A stretch of DNA of 44,145 bases from Polaribacter sp. (lineage in GTDB: Bacteria > Bacteroidota > Bacteroidia > Flavobacteriales > Flavobacteriaceae). Position numbers and translations under genes: made by a program. The notes below the pieces were generated by a model, which did no database searches, was not told the origin of the DNA, and saw nothing but the letters and a program-made list of their open reading frames with translations. Below, piece by piece: positions 1 through 8,647 of this stretch (its first letter is position 1; the number at the start of each line of letters is the position of its first letter). The stretch covers positions 1 through 44,145 of the forward strand of contig JAQWOR010000056.1 in the NCBI GenBank assembly GCA_029245785.1. The letters run 5' to 3'.

Positions 1-197
1 TACCAGAAATGAAAAAAGTAGTTGTAGAGTATGCTATTGGAGAAATTGTAATTGACAGAAATCCACAAGCAGTAGCACGCCAAATTCAGAAATTCATTGA
101 AAAGGACTTTACCAAAGGAATTCAAAAAGCCAAACATGAATTGATTTGGGAACATGAAAAAAAGAAATTAATTACTCTCTTTAAAACAGATGCATAA
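1..197 (+). CDS. C-terminal end of a glycosyltransferase (partial, start lies before the window)
   Basis: The frame is open from the first base, so the Met at position 9 is internal, not a start. Only about 64 residues are visible. They resemble the C-terminal helical tail of GT4-type glycosyltransferases (a stretch reading GEIVIDRNPQAVARQIQKF, then a Lys-rich amphipathic helix). The stop codon overlaps the start of the next glycosyltransferase by 8 bases, which suggests translational coupling in one surface-polysaccharide cluster extending to the left. The family call rests on this short tail and on the neighbour, so it is tentative. Confidence 0.55.
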   Translation, partial: PEMKKVVVEYAIGEIVIDRNPQAVARQIQKFIEKDFTKGIQKAKHELIWEHEKKKLITLFKTDA

Positions 198-1308
198 AAC
201 TCTACACATTGTTGCTTTTGATGTTCCCTACCCTCCTAATTATGGAGGTGTTATTGATGTTTTTTATAAAATAAAAGCACTACATAAACTAGGCATTGCT
301 ATTTATCTACATGCTTTTGAATACGGAAAAGACACACAAACAGCACTAGAAAAATATTGTGTAAAAACGTATTACTACCCTAGAAAGGCCTTTTTCAAAA
401 GCTTTTTCTCCATGCATCCTTTCATCGTACAAAGTAGGTCAAACAAAAGCTTAGTAACAAACTTACAGACCGTTAAAGCTCCCATCTTATTTGAAGGACT
501 TCATACCACACATGCCTTATTAAAAAACGCTCTTAAAGGTCAGAAAACATTTGTACGAACACATAATATTGAACACCTATACTATAAAGGTCTTTCAGCC
601 AGCAGTGTATCTGCTTTTAAAAAGATTTTCTATAGCATAGAAGCTTTCAAACTGAAAAAATATGAGCGTATATTAAGTGCTACAGATGGAATTTTAACCA
701 TCTCTCCTTTTGAGCAACAGTATTTTTCAACACAATACCTAACTCCATGCAAGTACATACCTGTCTTTCATGAAAACTCCACAGTTCGAAATGCTAATAA
801 TTCTAAAAAGCAAGTGTTGTATCATGGCGATTTAAGGCTCTCTGACAATATCAAAGCTGCACTTTATTTAATTAAAGTTTATAGAAACACAGAGATTCAA
901 TTTATAATAGCAAGCAGTTGCAAAAACAAAAAAGTACTTCAAGAAATCAATAAGTATACTAATTGTGCATTTGCAAACATTAAAAATGCAGTTCAAATCA
1001 ATGAGCTCATCAATGAGTCGCAGGTGAATGCATTGGTCACTTTTCAAAAAACAGGAATCAAACTAAAGTTAATAAATGCCCTATACAATGGAAGTTTTGT
1101 TATTACAAACCTTTTGATGGTTGAAGATACTGGCTTGGAAAACAGCTGTGAAATAGCAAAAAACGAACGGCAATTTTTGTTAAAAACAAAAGCGCTGTTA
1201 GAAACTTCATTTAGTTTAAAAAACAGAGAGCTAAGAAAAGCGAACTTATCTTCTTTTCATACAGAAACAAGCGCTAAAGAATTAATTAATTTTATTTTTA
1301 AACTGTAG
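190..1308 (+). CDS. Glycosyltransferase, GT4-like
   Basis: A 372-residue protein with the two-domain look of a GT-B glycosyltransferase. The N-terminus has a beta strand followed by a Gly-rich loop (VPYPPNYGGVIDVFYKIKAL, residues 14-33), as in GT4 enzymes that grip the acceptor. A conserved-looking RTHNIEH stretch lies mid-protein, and the C-terminal half holds TGIKLKLINALYNGSFVITN, where GT4 enzymes bind the nucleotide sugar. It probably transfers a sugar during polysaccharide or lipid-linked glycan synthesis at the inner face of the cytoplasmic membrane; the substrate cannot be read from sequence. The start overlaps the previous gene by 8 bases. The 3' end overlaps ftsE on the other strand by 11 bases, with no terminator between them. 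Confidence 0.75.
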   Translation: MHKTLHIVAFDVPYPPNYGGVIDVFYKIKALHKLGIAIYLHAFEYGKDTQTALEKYCVKTYYYPRKAFFKSFFSMHPFIVQSRSNKSLVTNLQTVKAPILFEGLHTTHALLKNALKGQKTFVRTHNIEHLYYKGLSASSVSAFKKIFYSIEAFKLKKYERILSATDGILTISPFEQQYFSTQYLTPCKYIPVFHENSTVRNANNSKKQVLYHGDLRLSDNIKAALYLIKVYRNTEIQFIIASSCKNKKVLQEINKYTNCAFANIKNAVQINELINESQVNALVTFQKTGIKLKLINALYNGSFVITNLLMVEDTGLENSCEIAKNERQFLLKTKALLETSFSLKNRELRKANLSSFHTETSAKELINFIFKL

Positions 1309-1984
1309 CTTGTTGTACAACCTCAAAGAGCTCTCCTCCTTCACATTTAATTGTTTTTTGTTTGAATTTTACAATCAGTGAATAATCATGTGTTGCCATT
1401 AAAACAGATTTTCCGCTTTGATGAATTTCATTCAACAACTCCATTACTTCTAAAGATGTTTTAGGGTCTAAATTTCCTGTGGGTTCATCTGCCAAAATTA
1501 ATTCTGGATCATTTAACAATGCTCTTGCAATAGCAACACGTTGTTGTTCTCCTCCAGACAATTCGAAAGGTTTTTTAAAATCTTTGGTTTTCATTCCTAC
1601 CTTTTCCAATACGGCATGAATCTTTTCTTTCATCTTTTTTAGATCTTTCCAACCCGTGGCTTTTAACACAAAAAGCAAGTTGTCAAAGACAGTTCTATCA
1701 TTCAACAGCTTAAAATCTTGAAAAACAATTCCGATTTTTCTACGTAAAAAGGGAATGTCTTTTTCTTTTAATGTCTTTAAATCAAAGCCCACAATAGCTC
1801 CTTTTCCCTTTTTCAACAAGAGATCTCCATACAAGGTTTTCATCATACTACTCTTACCACTTCCTGTTTTACCAATTAAGTAAAAAAAGTCTCCTTTATT
1901 AATTGTTAGGTTTACATTAGACAACACCAAACTATCTCGTTGATAAATATCTGCGGCCTCTAAATGTAAAATTGGGTTGTCCAT
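1298..1984 (-). CDS. ftsE: Cell-division ABC transporter ATPase FtsE
   Basis: A 228-residue ABC ATPase. Walker A GKTGSGKS is at residues 38-45, the Q-loop Gln at 89, signature LSGGEQQR at 142-149, Walker B ELILADEP at 161-168 and the switch His at 199. Size and sequence fit FtsE, the ATPase that pairs with membrane protein FtsX to activate peptidoglycan hydrolases at the division site. FtsX is not next to it here, so the partner must be encoded elsewhere. The FtsE name rests on resemblance to flavobacterial homologues annotated this way; a LolD-type ATPase is the main alternative. A TAnnTTTG promoter lies just upstream. Confidence 0.8.
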   Translation of the reverse strand: MDNPILHLEAADIYQRDSLVLSNVNLTINKGDFFYLIGKTGSGKSSMMKTLYGDLLLKKGKGAIVGFDLKTLKEKDIPFLRRKIGIVFQDFKLLNDRTVFDNLLFVLKATGWKDLKKMKEKIHAVLEKVGMKTKDFKKPFELSGGEQQRVAIARALLNDPELILADEPTGNLDPKTSLEVMELLNEIHQSGKSVLMATHDYSLIVKFKQKTIKCEGGELFEVVQQATV

Positions 1985-1998
1985 AAAAATTCTTTCTA

Positions 1999-2027
1999 CA
2001 AACTTATCATTTTCTTATCAGTTTCAA
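1999..2027 (-). promoter_or_regulatory. Candidate promoter for ftsE
   Basis: On the minus strand a TAAGTTTG box (2006-1999) matches the Bacteroidota -7 consensus TAnnTTTG. A TTG lies 18 bases upstream (2027-2025), or 21 bases upstream (2030-2028). Transcription would begin only about 8-12 bases before the ftsE ATG, a very short leader, so this is a plausible but not strong call. Confidence 0.45.
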
Positions 2028-2201
2028 CAAATAATCTTTCGATTAATCTTCCAGAGTCTATCAAGAAACAAGCAATACACCTATACTTGTTCTTTTGCTA
2101 TTTTTCTTTGTTACAAAATATTCAAGTAACTTAGGCTATTATCACATTTTGTGTCTTGAAAAAAAACAAAACTACTTCGCATATTTTGTACACTTTATGT
2201 A

Positions 2202-2230
2202 TTGATAACCCCTTACAATTGATATCTTTG
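2202..2230 (+). promoter_or_regulatory. Promoter for the TPR/outer-membrane gene pair
   Basis: TTG at 2202-2204, an 18-base spacer, then TATCTTTG at 2223-2230, a full match to the Bacteroidota sigma-ABfr type promoter (TTG-N19ish-TAnnTTTG). The predicted leader is about 85 bases to the start at 2322. Confidence 0.6.
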
Positions 2231-2321
2231 ATATTTAAAACATGTTTTCTTTTTCGAATTTCATCCAACAAAAGAAAAAAACCTACGTTATAATCTTCAA
2301 ATAGCAAAAAAATTTTCAAAA

Positions 2322-5300
2322 ATGAATGTCCGCTTTTCTATAAAATCTACCTTTTTACTATGCTGTACATTTATAAGTGCAAGCCTGTTTTCTCAGCAGT
2401 CTGATTTGAATGTAAATCATGCATCTGCATACAACCATGCCATGCAATTATACAATAACAACGCCTATGCGGCAGCTCAAAAAACATTTCAAGAAGTTGC
2501 TACACAAAACAACAACACCTCTAATTTAACTTCAGATTCTGATTATTATGCTGCCATGTGTGCCGTAAAATTAAACCAAACAGCAGCTGAAAAAATGGTC
2601 TTGAATTTTGTAGCAAAGTATCCAAACAGCAACAAAAAGGAAAAGGCTTTTTTAACGATTGGTAATTATTATTTTGCAAACAAAAAAGCTTCTTATGCAT
2701 TGAAATGGTATTCAAAAGTAAATATGAACGCCTTATCAATAGAGGAACAACATGAGCTCAATTTTAAAACAGGCTACGCGCTATTGATTGCTGGAAATTT
2801 AACCTTGGCAAAAAAACGTTTTTTACCGCTCATCAACAATCCCAACTACGGAAATCAATCAAGGTACTACTACGGATATATTTCTTACAAACAAGGAGAT
2901 CATGACACTGCCGAAGCATACTTAACAGAAGCTGCAGAGGATGAATCCTACAAAAATGATGTGACTTATTTTTTATTAGACATTCGTTTTAAAGCAGGTA
3001 AATTTGACACATGTATTGAAATAGGAAAGGAAATAATTTCTAAAGCAAGTCAGAAAGAAAAGTCAGAAATTTCTAAAATTATTGGCGAAAGCTATTTCAA
3101 CCTAAAAAAATATGCAGAATCAATTCCGTATCTAAAAGCATACAAAGGAAAGCGTGGAAAATGGAACAACACCGACTACTATCAATTAGGGTATGCTTTT
3201 TACAAGCAAAATGATTTTGAAAACGCCGTTAAAAATTTTAATAAAATTATTGGCGAAAAAAATGCCGTTTCACAAAACGCTTATTATCACTTGGCAGAAT
3301 CTTATTTATATTTAGAACGAAAACCGGAAGCACTGAATGCTTTTAAAAGTGCTAGCGAAATGAATTTTAATGCAACAATCAAAGAAGACGCTAGTTTAAA
3401 TTATGCCAAATTAAGTTATGAAGAAGGAAACCCGTACAAAAGTGTTGCCGCAGTTTTACAAGAATTCTTAACGGCATATCCGAAGTCGCCTCACACACAA
3501 AAAATCAATAAACTGATTGTTACTTCATATGTGCATCAACAAGATTACAAAGGGGCCTTGACTTATTTAGCAAAAAAGAAAACGCCAAAAAACAAGGCAC
3601 TCTCTAAAGAAATTTCATTGTACAGAGGCATCCAATTATTTAATCAGAATAAATTACAAGATTCGTATGTGTTTTTTACAAAAGCCTCTCAATCTTCAAA
3701 TGCAGTGATAAAGACACCTGCCTTATATTGGAAAGCAGAAATTGATTTTCAACGGTCTAATTTTCAAAAAGCATTGACTGGTTTTATCCGATTTAAAAAA
3801 GCAACAAACGCCTCAAAAACAACAATGTTTAAACAGGTAGATTACCACATTGCTTATAGCTATTTTAAGCTAAAAGAATATAGCAATGCTGCGGTTTTTT
3901 TTACTAAATTTTTATCAAAAAAAGGAAATAACGCATCCTTAAATGATGATGCAATTATTAGATTGGCAGATTGTTATTTTGTAACAAAAAGCTATTCTAA
4001 TGCCATTAAATCCTACCAAACAATTATCACAAATAAAGGCGTTGGCGCTGACTATGCTCATTATCAAAAAGCCCTTAGCTATGGATTTATCGGACAAAAC
4101 AGTCAGAAAATCTCAGGGCTGTTAACGCTTATAAATGAATATACAACTTCTAGTTTACAAGACGATGCATTGTTTCAATTAGCAAACACTTATGTAGCCA
4201 TAAAAGAAAATGAGAAAGCGCATACAACCTACAAGCGATTGCGAAACAAACACACCAGGAGCTCGTACATTTCTAGAACATTATTGCGCCAAGGATTGTT
4301 GTATTATAATGACAATCAACATCAAAAAGCATTAAAAAAATACAAGAAAATTGTAACGAGCTATCCAAACACAAACGAAGCAAAAGAAGCCGTTAGCAAT
4401 GCGAGAAATGTATATATTGATCTTGGCGATATAGATACCTACGCAAGTTGGGTAAAAACAATTTCTTTTGTAAATGTTACCAATGCAGATTTAGACAACA
4501 CTATGTATGAAGCTGCAGAGAATAAGTTTCTAGAAAACAATACCGAAAAGGCTATTGATGGTTTTACAAAATATGTGGCTCGTTTTCCTGAAGGACTACA
4601 CGCTCTAAAAGCCAATTTTTATGCCGCGCAGTTGTTATCCAAATCTAATCAACCTGAAAAAGCACTCCCTTATTATCAATTTGTCACTGCCAACAACCAA
4701 AATGAATTTAGCGAAGAAGCCTTAAATAAATTGGCACAGATCTATCTAGAAAAAGAAAATTGGACCCAAGCAATTCCTTTATTGATTCGTTTAGAACAAG
4801 AAGCCAATTACCCACAAAATATTTTATTTGCACAAAGCAATTTGATGAAAGGCTATTACCAATCAGATCAATTTAAAGAAGCTGTTTTGTATGCTAAAAA
4901 AGTATTGAAAAAAGACAACTTAAATAAAACCTTACTCTCTGATGCCAACATCATTATTGCGCGTTCTGCTTTTAAAACAAATGACCTAACGATTGCCGAA
5001 GCATATTATATGACTGTTGAAAAAACTGCTCATGGAGAAATGAAAGCAGAAGCTTTATACTATAGCGCCTATTTTAAAAATCAACATAAAAAGTTTACCG
5101 CTTCTAACAAAGTAGTTCAGAATTTAATTGCCAATTACGCTAGTTATAAATATTGGGGTGTAAAAAGTTATATCATCATGGCCAAAAACCATTATGGTTT
5201 AAAAGATGCGTATCAAGCAACGTATATTTTAGAAAATATCATCAACAACTTTACACAGTTTAAAGATGTCATCACAGAAGCACAAAGAGAGCTAAAAGAC

Positions 5301-5351
5301 ATTCAAGCTAAAGAAGCGAAAACCAACGATTCTGTAACACCAAAAAATTAA
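2322..5351 (+). CDS. Large periplasmic tetratricopeptide-repeat protein
   Basis: A 1009-residue protein with an N-terminal signal peptide (hydrophobic core within the first 25 residues, ending at FSQQ). The rest is built almost entirely of TPR-like helix pairs: repeated units with A-x-Y-Y and LG/LA-Y patterns, such as YQLGYAFYKQNDFENAVKNF near residue 290. TPR solenoids bind other proteins; here the signal peptide places it in the periplasm. It is followed after 19 bases by a beta-barrel protein gene and shares its promoter, so the two probably act together at the cell envelope. Proteins of this size and layout are common in flavobacteria but I know of no assigned function. The fold is clear, the role is not. 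Confidence 0.8.
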   Translation: MNVRFSIKSTFLLCCTFISASLFSQQSDLNVNHASAYNHAMQLYNNNAYAAAQKTFQEVATQNNNTSNLTSDSDYYAAMCAVKLNQTAAEKMVLNFVAKYPNSNKKEKAFLTIGNYYFANKKASYALKWYSKVNMNALSIEEQHELNFKTGYALLIAGNLTLAKKRFLPLINNPNYGNQSRYYYGYISYKQGDHDTAEAYLTEAAEDESYKNDVTYFLLDIRFKAGKFDTCIEIGKEIISKASQKEKSEISKIIGESYFNLKKYAESIPYLKAYKGKRGKWNNTDYYQLGYAFYKQNDFENAVKNFNKIIGEKNAVSQNAYYHLAESYLYLERKPEALNAFKSASEMNFNATIKEDASLNYAKLSYEEGNPYKSVAAVLQEFLTAYPKSPHTQKINKLIVTSYVHQQDYKGALTYLAKKKTPKNKALSKEISLYRGIQLFNQNKLQDSYVFFTKASQSSNAVIKTPALYWKAEIDFQRSNFQKALTGFIRFKKATNASKTTMFKQVDYHIAYSYFKLKEYSNAAVFFTKFLSKKGNNASLNDDAIIRLADCYFVTKSYSNAIKSYQTIITNKGVGADYAHYQKALSYGFIGQNSQKISGLLTLINEYTTSSLQDDALFQLANTYVAIKENEKAHTTYKRLRNKHTRSSYISRTLLRQGLLYYNDNQHQKALKKYKKIVTSYPNTNEAKEAVSNARNVYIDLGDIDTYASWVKTISFVNVTNADLDNTMYEAAENKFLENNTEKAIDGFTKYVARFPEGLHALKANFYAAQLLSKSNQPEKALPYYQFVTANNQNEFSEEALNKLAQIYLEKENWTQAIPLLIRLEQEANYPQNILFAQSNLMKGYYQSDQFKEAVLYAKKVLKKDNLNKTLLSDANIIIARSAFKTNDLTIAEAYYMTVEKTAHGEMKAEALYYSAYFKNQHKKFTASNKVVQNLIANYASYKYWGVKSYIIMAKNHYGLKDAYQATYILENIINNFTQFKDVITEAQRELKDIQAKEAKTNDSVTPKN

Positions 5352-5370
5352 TTTAAGAGCCTAAAAAACA

Positions 5371-7134
5371 ATGCAAAAAATCAGTTTCATCCTTTCTTTA
5401 ATTGTGGTAAGCGCTAGCGCTTTTTCTCAAAAAAAAGCGGATTCTAAAAAAGCTAAAGACAGTATAAAAACAGAAGTCATTAATGTAGTAACTTCATACA
5501 CACCAACGATTTCTGACGCTTTTAAAATTAAAAAAAATCCAACCATTCACATGGGTACGCACATGCAGAAAAAGAAATTGCAGTATCAAATTTTTTCTGC
5601 GCCAGTAGCCTCTACTTTTATTCCAAAAACTGGAATTGTAAAAAGAATGAGCATGGGTAAAAAAGAACAGATATATAACAATTATATCGCTGCAGGATTT
5701 GGAAACAACACCACTCCTTTTTTTGAAACATTTTTACACCACTCTACTCGTTTCAAAAATGAGTTTGGTTTCTATGCAAAGTACATCTCTTCAAAAAACG
5801 GCATTGAAACAAGCCCCTTAAACAATGACTTTTCCAATCTTACAATCGGCACTTTTTACAAACAAGAAGAACGCTCTTATTCTTGGAAAGTTGGAACAGA
5901 TTATACTAGAAATCAATACAACTGGTACGGCTTACCAATAAGCATTCCTTTTAGTGAAACCACTCTAAATGCCATCAACCAAAACCAAACATACAGCAAT
6001 ATAGAGGCATATGGAAATGTAATTTTCAAAGACTTATTCCTCAATTCTGGAACCGTAAATCTTTCTTATTTTTCTGACAATAACAGCAGCAAAGAGTTGT
6101 CATTTACTGCGGCACCACAATTTCAATTTTCATTAAAAACGTTGGGCAAAAATTTCAATGATTTAATTGTTGATAGTTCTATGGATTATTTAAACGGAAA
6201 ATTCACACAAACCTATAGCGGTGCAACAACATTAAAGCACCATTTTTTGACATTCGGAATTGCTCCAAAATACAATTTCAAGCACAAAAGTTTGACTGTA
6301 AAACTAGGAACCAAGGTTGTTTTTAATGCTGACTTGGAAAACAAGATCTATCAATTTTTCATCTATCCAGACATCAACATCAGTTTCCCAATTATCGCAA
6401 ACTATGTAAATTTTTATGTCGGAGCAAATGGCAACTTAAAAAGCAATTCATACAAAGAGTTGGTTTCAGAAAATCCATACCTATCACCAACACAGTTCAT
6501 CACACAAACCAATGAGAAATACAATGTGTTTGGCGGTTTTAATGGTAAATTATCTTCGAACATAAATTATGACATCAAAGCAAGCTACAGCAACGAAGAT
6601 GACAAAGCACTATTTATAAGAAACAATTCAAAATCAGACGGAAGCAGTGCTACTGCTTTGTTAGGATATGAATTTGGCAACTCTTTTTCTGTCATTTATG
6701 ATGATGTAAAAACGTTTTCTATTTTTGCAGAGGTGACCATAGATGTTTTCAAAAACTTTGTTGTGGGCGCAAACGGACAATTCAATTATTTTACGCTAAC
6801 AAGGCAGTTTACTGCTTGGAATACTCCAAAAATAAGTGGAGAAATTTTCGGTGATTATAAAATTAACAATTGGTACGCTGGTGCTAATGTGTTTTTTGTA
6901 GGAGATCGAAAAGATCTTTTATACAGTGCTACATTTCCCTCAACCATTAACAAAATACACCTTTTAAAGGCATATCTAGATGTTAATATAAATGGAGGAT
7001 ATCATATAAATAAGCAGTTTACAGCATTTTTAAAATTACATAACATCCTCAACTCTAAGTACCAACGGTTTTCTAATTTTACCGTACAAGGGTTTCAAGT
7101 CCTTGGAGGAGTTAGTTATAAGTTTGATTTTTAA
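5371..7134 (+). CDS. Outer-membrane beta-barrel protein, TonB-dependent-receptor-like
   Basis: A 587-residue protein with a signal peptide (MQKISFILSLIVVSASAFSQ) and long alternating hydrophobic/polar strands typical of an outer-membrane barrel. It ends in an aromatic residue (GGVSYKFDF), the usual C-terminal signal for BAM insertion. It is shorter than a full TonB-dependent receptor and I see no clear plug domain, although the residues after the signal peptide (TEVINVVTSYTPTISDAFKI) could be a remnant of a TonB-box/plug-like region. It is co-transcribed with the TPR protein upstream (19-base gap), so the TPR protein may be its periplasmic partner. Substrate unknown. Confidence 0.7.
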   Translation: MQKISFILSLIVVSASAFSQKKADSKKAKDSIKTEVINVVTSYTPTISDAFKIKKNPTIHMGTHMQKKKLQYQIFSAPVASTFIPKTGIVKRMSMGKKEQIYNNYIAAGFGNNTTPFFETFLHHSTRFKNEFGFYAKYISSKNGIETSPLNNDFSNLTIGTFYKQEERSYSWKVGTDYTRNQYNWYGLPISIPFSETTLNAINQNQTYSNIEAYGNVIFKDLFLNSGTVNLSYFSDNNSSKELSFTAAPQFQFSLKTLGKNFNDLIVDSSMDYLNGKFTQTYSGATTLKHHFLTFGIAPKYNFKHKSLTVKLGTKVVFNADLENKIYQFFIYPDINISFPIIANYVNFYVGANGNLKSNSYKELVSENPYLSPTQFITQTNEKYNVFGGFNGKLSSNINYDIKASYSNEDDKALFIRNNSKSDGSSATALLGYEFGNSFSVIYDDVKTFSIFAEVTIDVFKNFVVGANGQFNYFTLTRQFTAWNTPKISGEIFGDYKINNWYAGANVFFVGDRKDLLYSATFPSTINKIHLLKAYLDVNINGGYHINKQFTAFLKLHNILNSKYQRFSNFTVQGFQVLGGVSYKFDF

Positions 7135-7173
7135 AAATTGTAATACAGCAAATTCAACATCGGTTTTCATTAA

Positions 7174-7181
7174 TAATTTTG
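7174..7181 (+). promoter_or_regulatory. Possible -7 box for the M28 peptidase gene
   Basis: TAATTTTG matches TAnnTTTG. There is no good TTG at the expected distance upstream, so the -33 element is weak. Its last two bases run into the inverted repeat at 7180-7208. Confidence 0.35.
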
Positions 7182-7208
7182 TAGTTTTATACACTTTATA
7201 AAACTACA
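7180..7208 (+). repeat. Perfect 12-bp inverted repeat before the M28 peptidase start
   Basis: TGTAGTTTTATA (7180-7191), loop CACTT, TATAAAACTACA (7197-7208), ending three bases before the ATG at 7212. It overlaps the expected transcription start. It could be a repressor operator, or an mRNA hairpin hiding the start codon. No T-run follows, so it is not a terminator. Confidence 0.6.
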
Positions 7209-7211
7209 TCA

Positions 7212-8645
7212 ATGAAAAAACTTGTTGCACTCTCTTTAACAACCCTTCTTTTATTTTCGTGTACAGAAAAAAAAGAAAACTCTAATAACTCCATTTCCTT
7301 TTCTGCGGAAGAAAAAATTGATTCTACAAACATCAAACATTTTTTCAACTTAGCATTAACACAAGGAAAATCTTATGAATGGCTTCGTGATTTAACCACC
7401 AATGTTGGTGGAAGATTATCAGGTTCTCCAGAAGCTGCAAAAGCCGTGAAATGGGGAGAGCGCATTATGAAAGAAACCGGGCTGGATACTGTTTGGTTAC
7501 AGCCTGCAATTGTTCCTCACTGGGTTAGAGGCGAAAAAGAAATTGCCAACTACACTGTAAACGGACAAAAAATAAACATGCCTGTTTGTGCTTTAGGAGG
7601 CTCTATTGGCACGCCCAAAAATGGGATTACTGCGGAAGTCATTGAAGTAAAAAGTGTTGCAGAAGCGGTAGCTTTAGGAAATCAGTTAAAAGGTAAAATT
7701 GTGTTTTTTAACCGGCCTTTTGACAATACATTGATCAATACTTTTAGTGCTTATGGCGGTTGTGTTGGACAACGAGTAAACGGAGCAAAAGCAGTTGGTA
7801 AATTTGGCGCAAAAGCCGTATTGGTGCGATCAATGACTAATAACATTGATGATTATCCACATACAGGAACCATGCGTTATGGAGATATTCCTGAAAGCGA
7901 ATACATTCCAACTGCAGCAATCAGCACAAAAGCTGCTGAATTATTAAGCAACAATTTAAAGCAACATCCGAAGCTGAAAATTTACTTTAAACAACAATGT
8001 AAAAACTTACCAAAAGAAAATTCTTTTAACGTTATTGGAGAGATTAAAGGTGCTGAACATCCAGAAAAAATTATTGTGGTTGGCGGACATTTAGATTCTT
8101 GGGATTTGGGAGACGGAGCACATGATGACGGAACAGGAATTGTACAATCTTTAGAAGTATTGCACTTATTCAAAGCAAACAATATCAAGCCAAAAAATAC
8201 CTTGAGAGTTGTGTTTTTTATGGATGAAGAACAAGGAGGTGGAGGCGCTAAAGCATACGCCGAAGCAGTAAAACTGAAAAAAGAAATTCATATTGGAGGC
8301 TTAGAATCTGACGCCGGTGGCCATACACCAAGAGGATTTACAATTGATGCAAATGCAGGAAACACAAAAGTGCTGCAAAGCTGGAAAAAATTATTAACCC
8401 CTTATGGCTTACACGACATCCAAAAAGGAGGAAGTGGCGCAGACATTAGCCCTCTAAAAGGAGAACATGTCACCTTAGTTGGTTACAGACCAGACAGCCA
8501 ACGGTATTTTGACTATCATCATGCGGCAACGGACACTTTTGACAAAGTAAACAAACGCGAGCTCGAATTGGGAAGTGCTTCTATGGCGAGTTTGATCTAT
8601 TTAATGGATAAATATTTAGAAAGCCCTGAGGCAATAAAACAATAA
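7212..8645 (+). CDS. M28 family metallopeptidase, lipoprotein (carboxypeptidase Q-like)
   Basis: A 477-residue zinc peptidase. The first 17 residues form a lipoprotein signal with lipobox LLFSC, so the mature protein is tethered to a membrane, probably facing the periplasm or cell surface. A protease-associated-type insert sits roughly at residues 130-250. M28 metal ligands are visible: His293 in GGHLDSWD, Asp305 in GAHDDGTG, the Glu339-Glu340 pair in MDEEQGGGG, Asp367 in ESDAGG and His436/437 in DYHHAATD. It probably removes single residues from peptides. The amidohydrolase gene follows after two bases, so the pair is an operon of nutrient-scavenging lipoproteins. The perfect inverted repeat just before the start suggests specific control. 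Confidence 0.88.
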   Translation: MKKLVALSLTTLLLFSCTEKKENSNNSISFSAEEKIDSTNIKHFFNLALTQGKSYEWLRDLTTNVGGRLSGSPEAAKAVKWGERIMKETGLDTVWLQPAIVPHWVRGEKEIANYTVNGQKINMPVCALGGSIGTPKNGITAEVIEVKSVAEAVALGNQLKGKIVFFNRPFDNTLINTFSAYGGCVGQRVNGAKAVGKFGAKAVLVRSMTNNIDDYPHTGTMRYGDIPESEYIPTAAISTKAAELLSNNLKQHPKLKIYFKQQCKNLPKENSFNVIGEIKGAEHPEKIIVVGGHLDSWDLGDGAHDDGTGIVQSLEVLHLFKANNIKPKNTLRVVFFMDEEQGGGGAKAYAEAVKLKKEIHIGGLESDAGGHTPRGFTIDANAGNTKVLQSWKKLLTPYGLHDIQKGGSGADISPLKGEHVTLVGYRPDSQRYFDYHHAATDTFDKVNKRELELGSASMASLIYLMDKYLESPEAIKQ

Positions 8646-8647
8646 AC

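Larger units (their letters stand above)
1985..2321. other. Intergenic region between divergent ftsE and TPR gene
   Basis: A 337-base AT-rich spacer. It holds a candidate promoter for each flanking gene (listed separately). I see no convincing gene: the short frame running antisense at 2131-2319 has no recognisable protein features and would overlap the TPR-gene promoter. I found no repeat or hairpin with a T-run. Confidence 0.6.

Noticed and set aside
2131..2319. Small antisense gene in the ftsE/TPR spacer
   Set aside because: It has no family resemblance, overlaps the TPR-gene promoter and contains a poly-Phe low-complexity segment.
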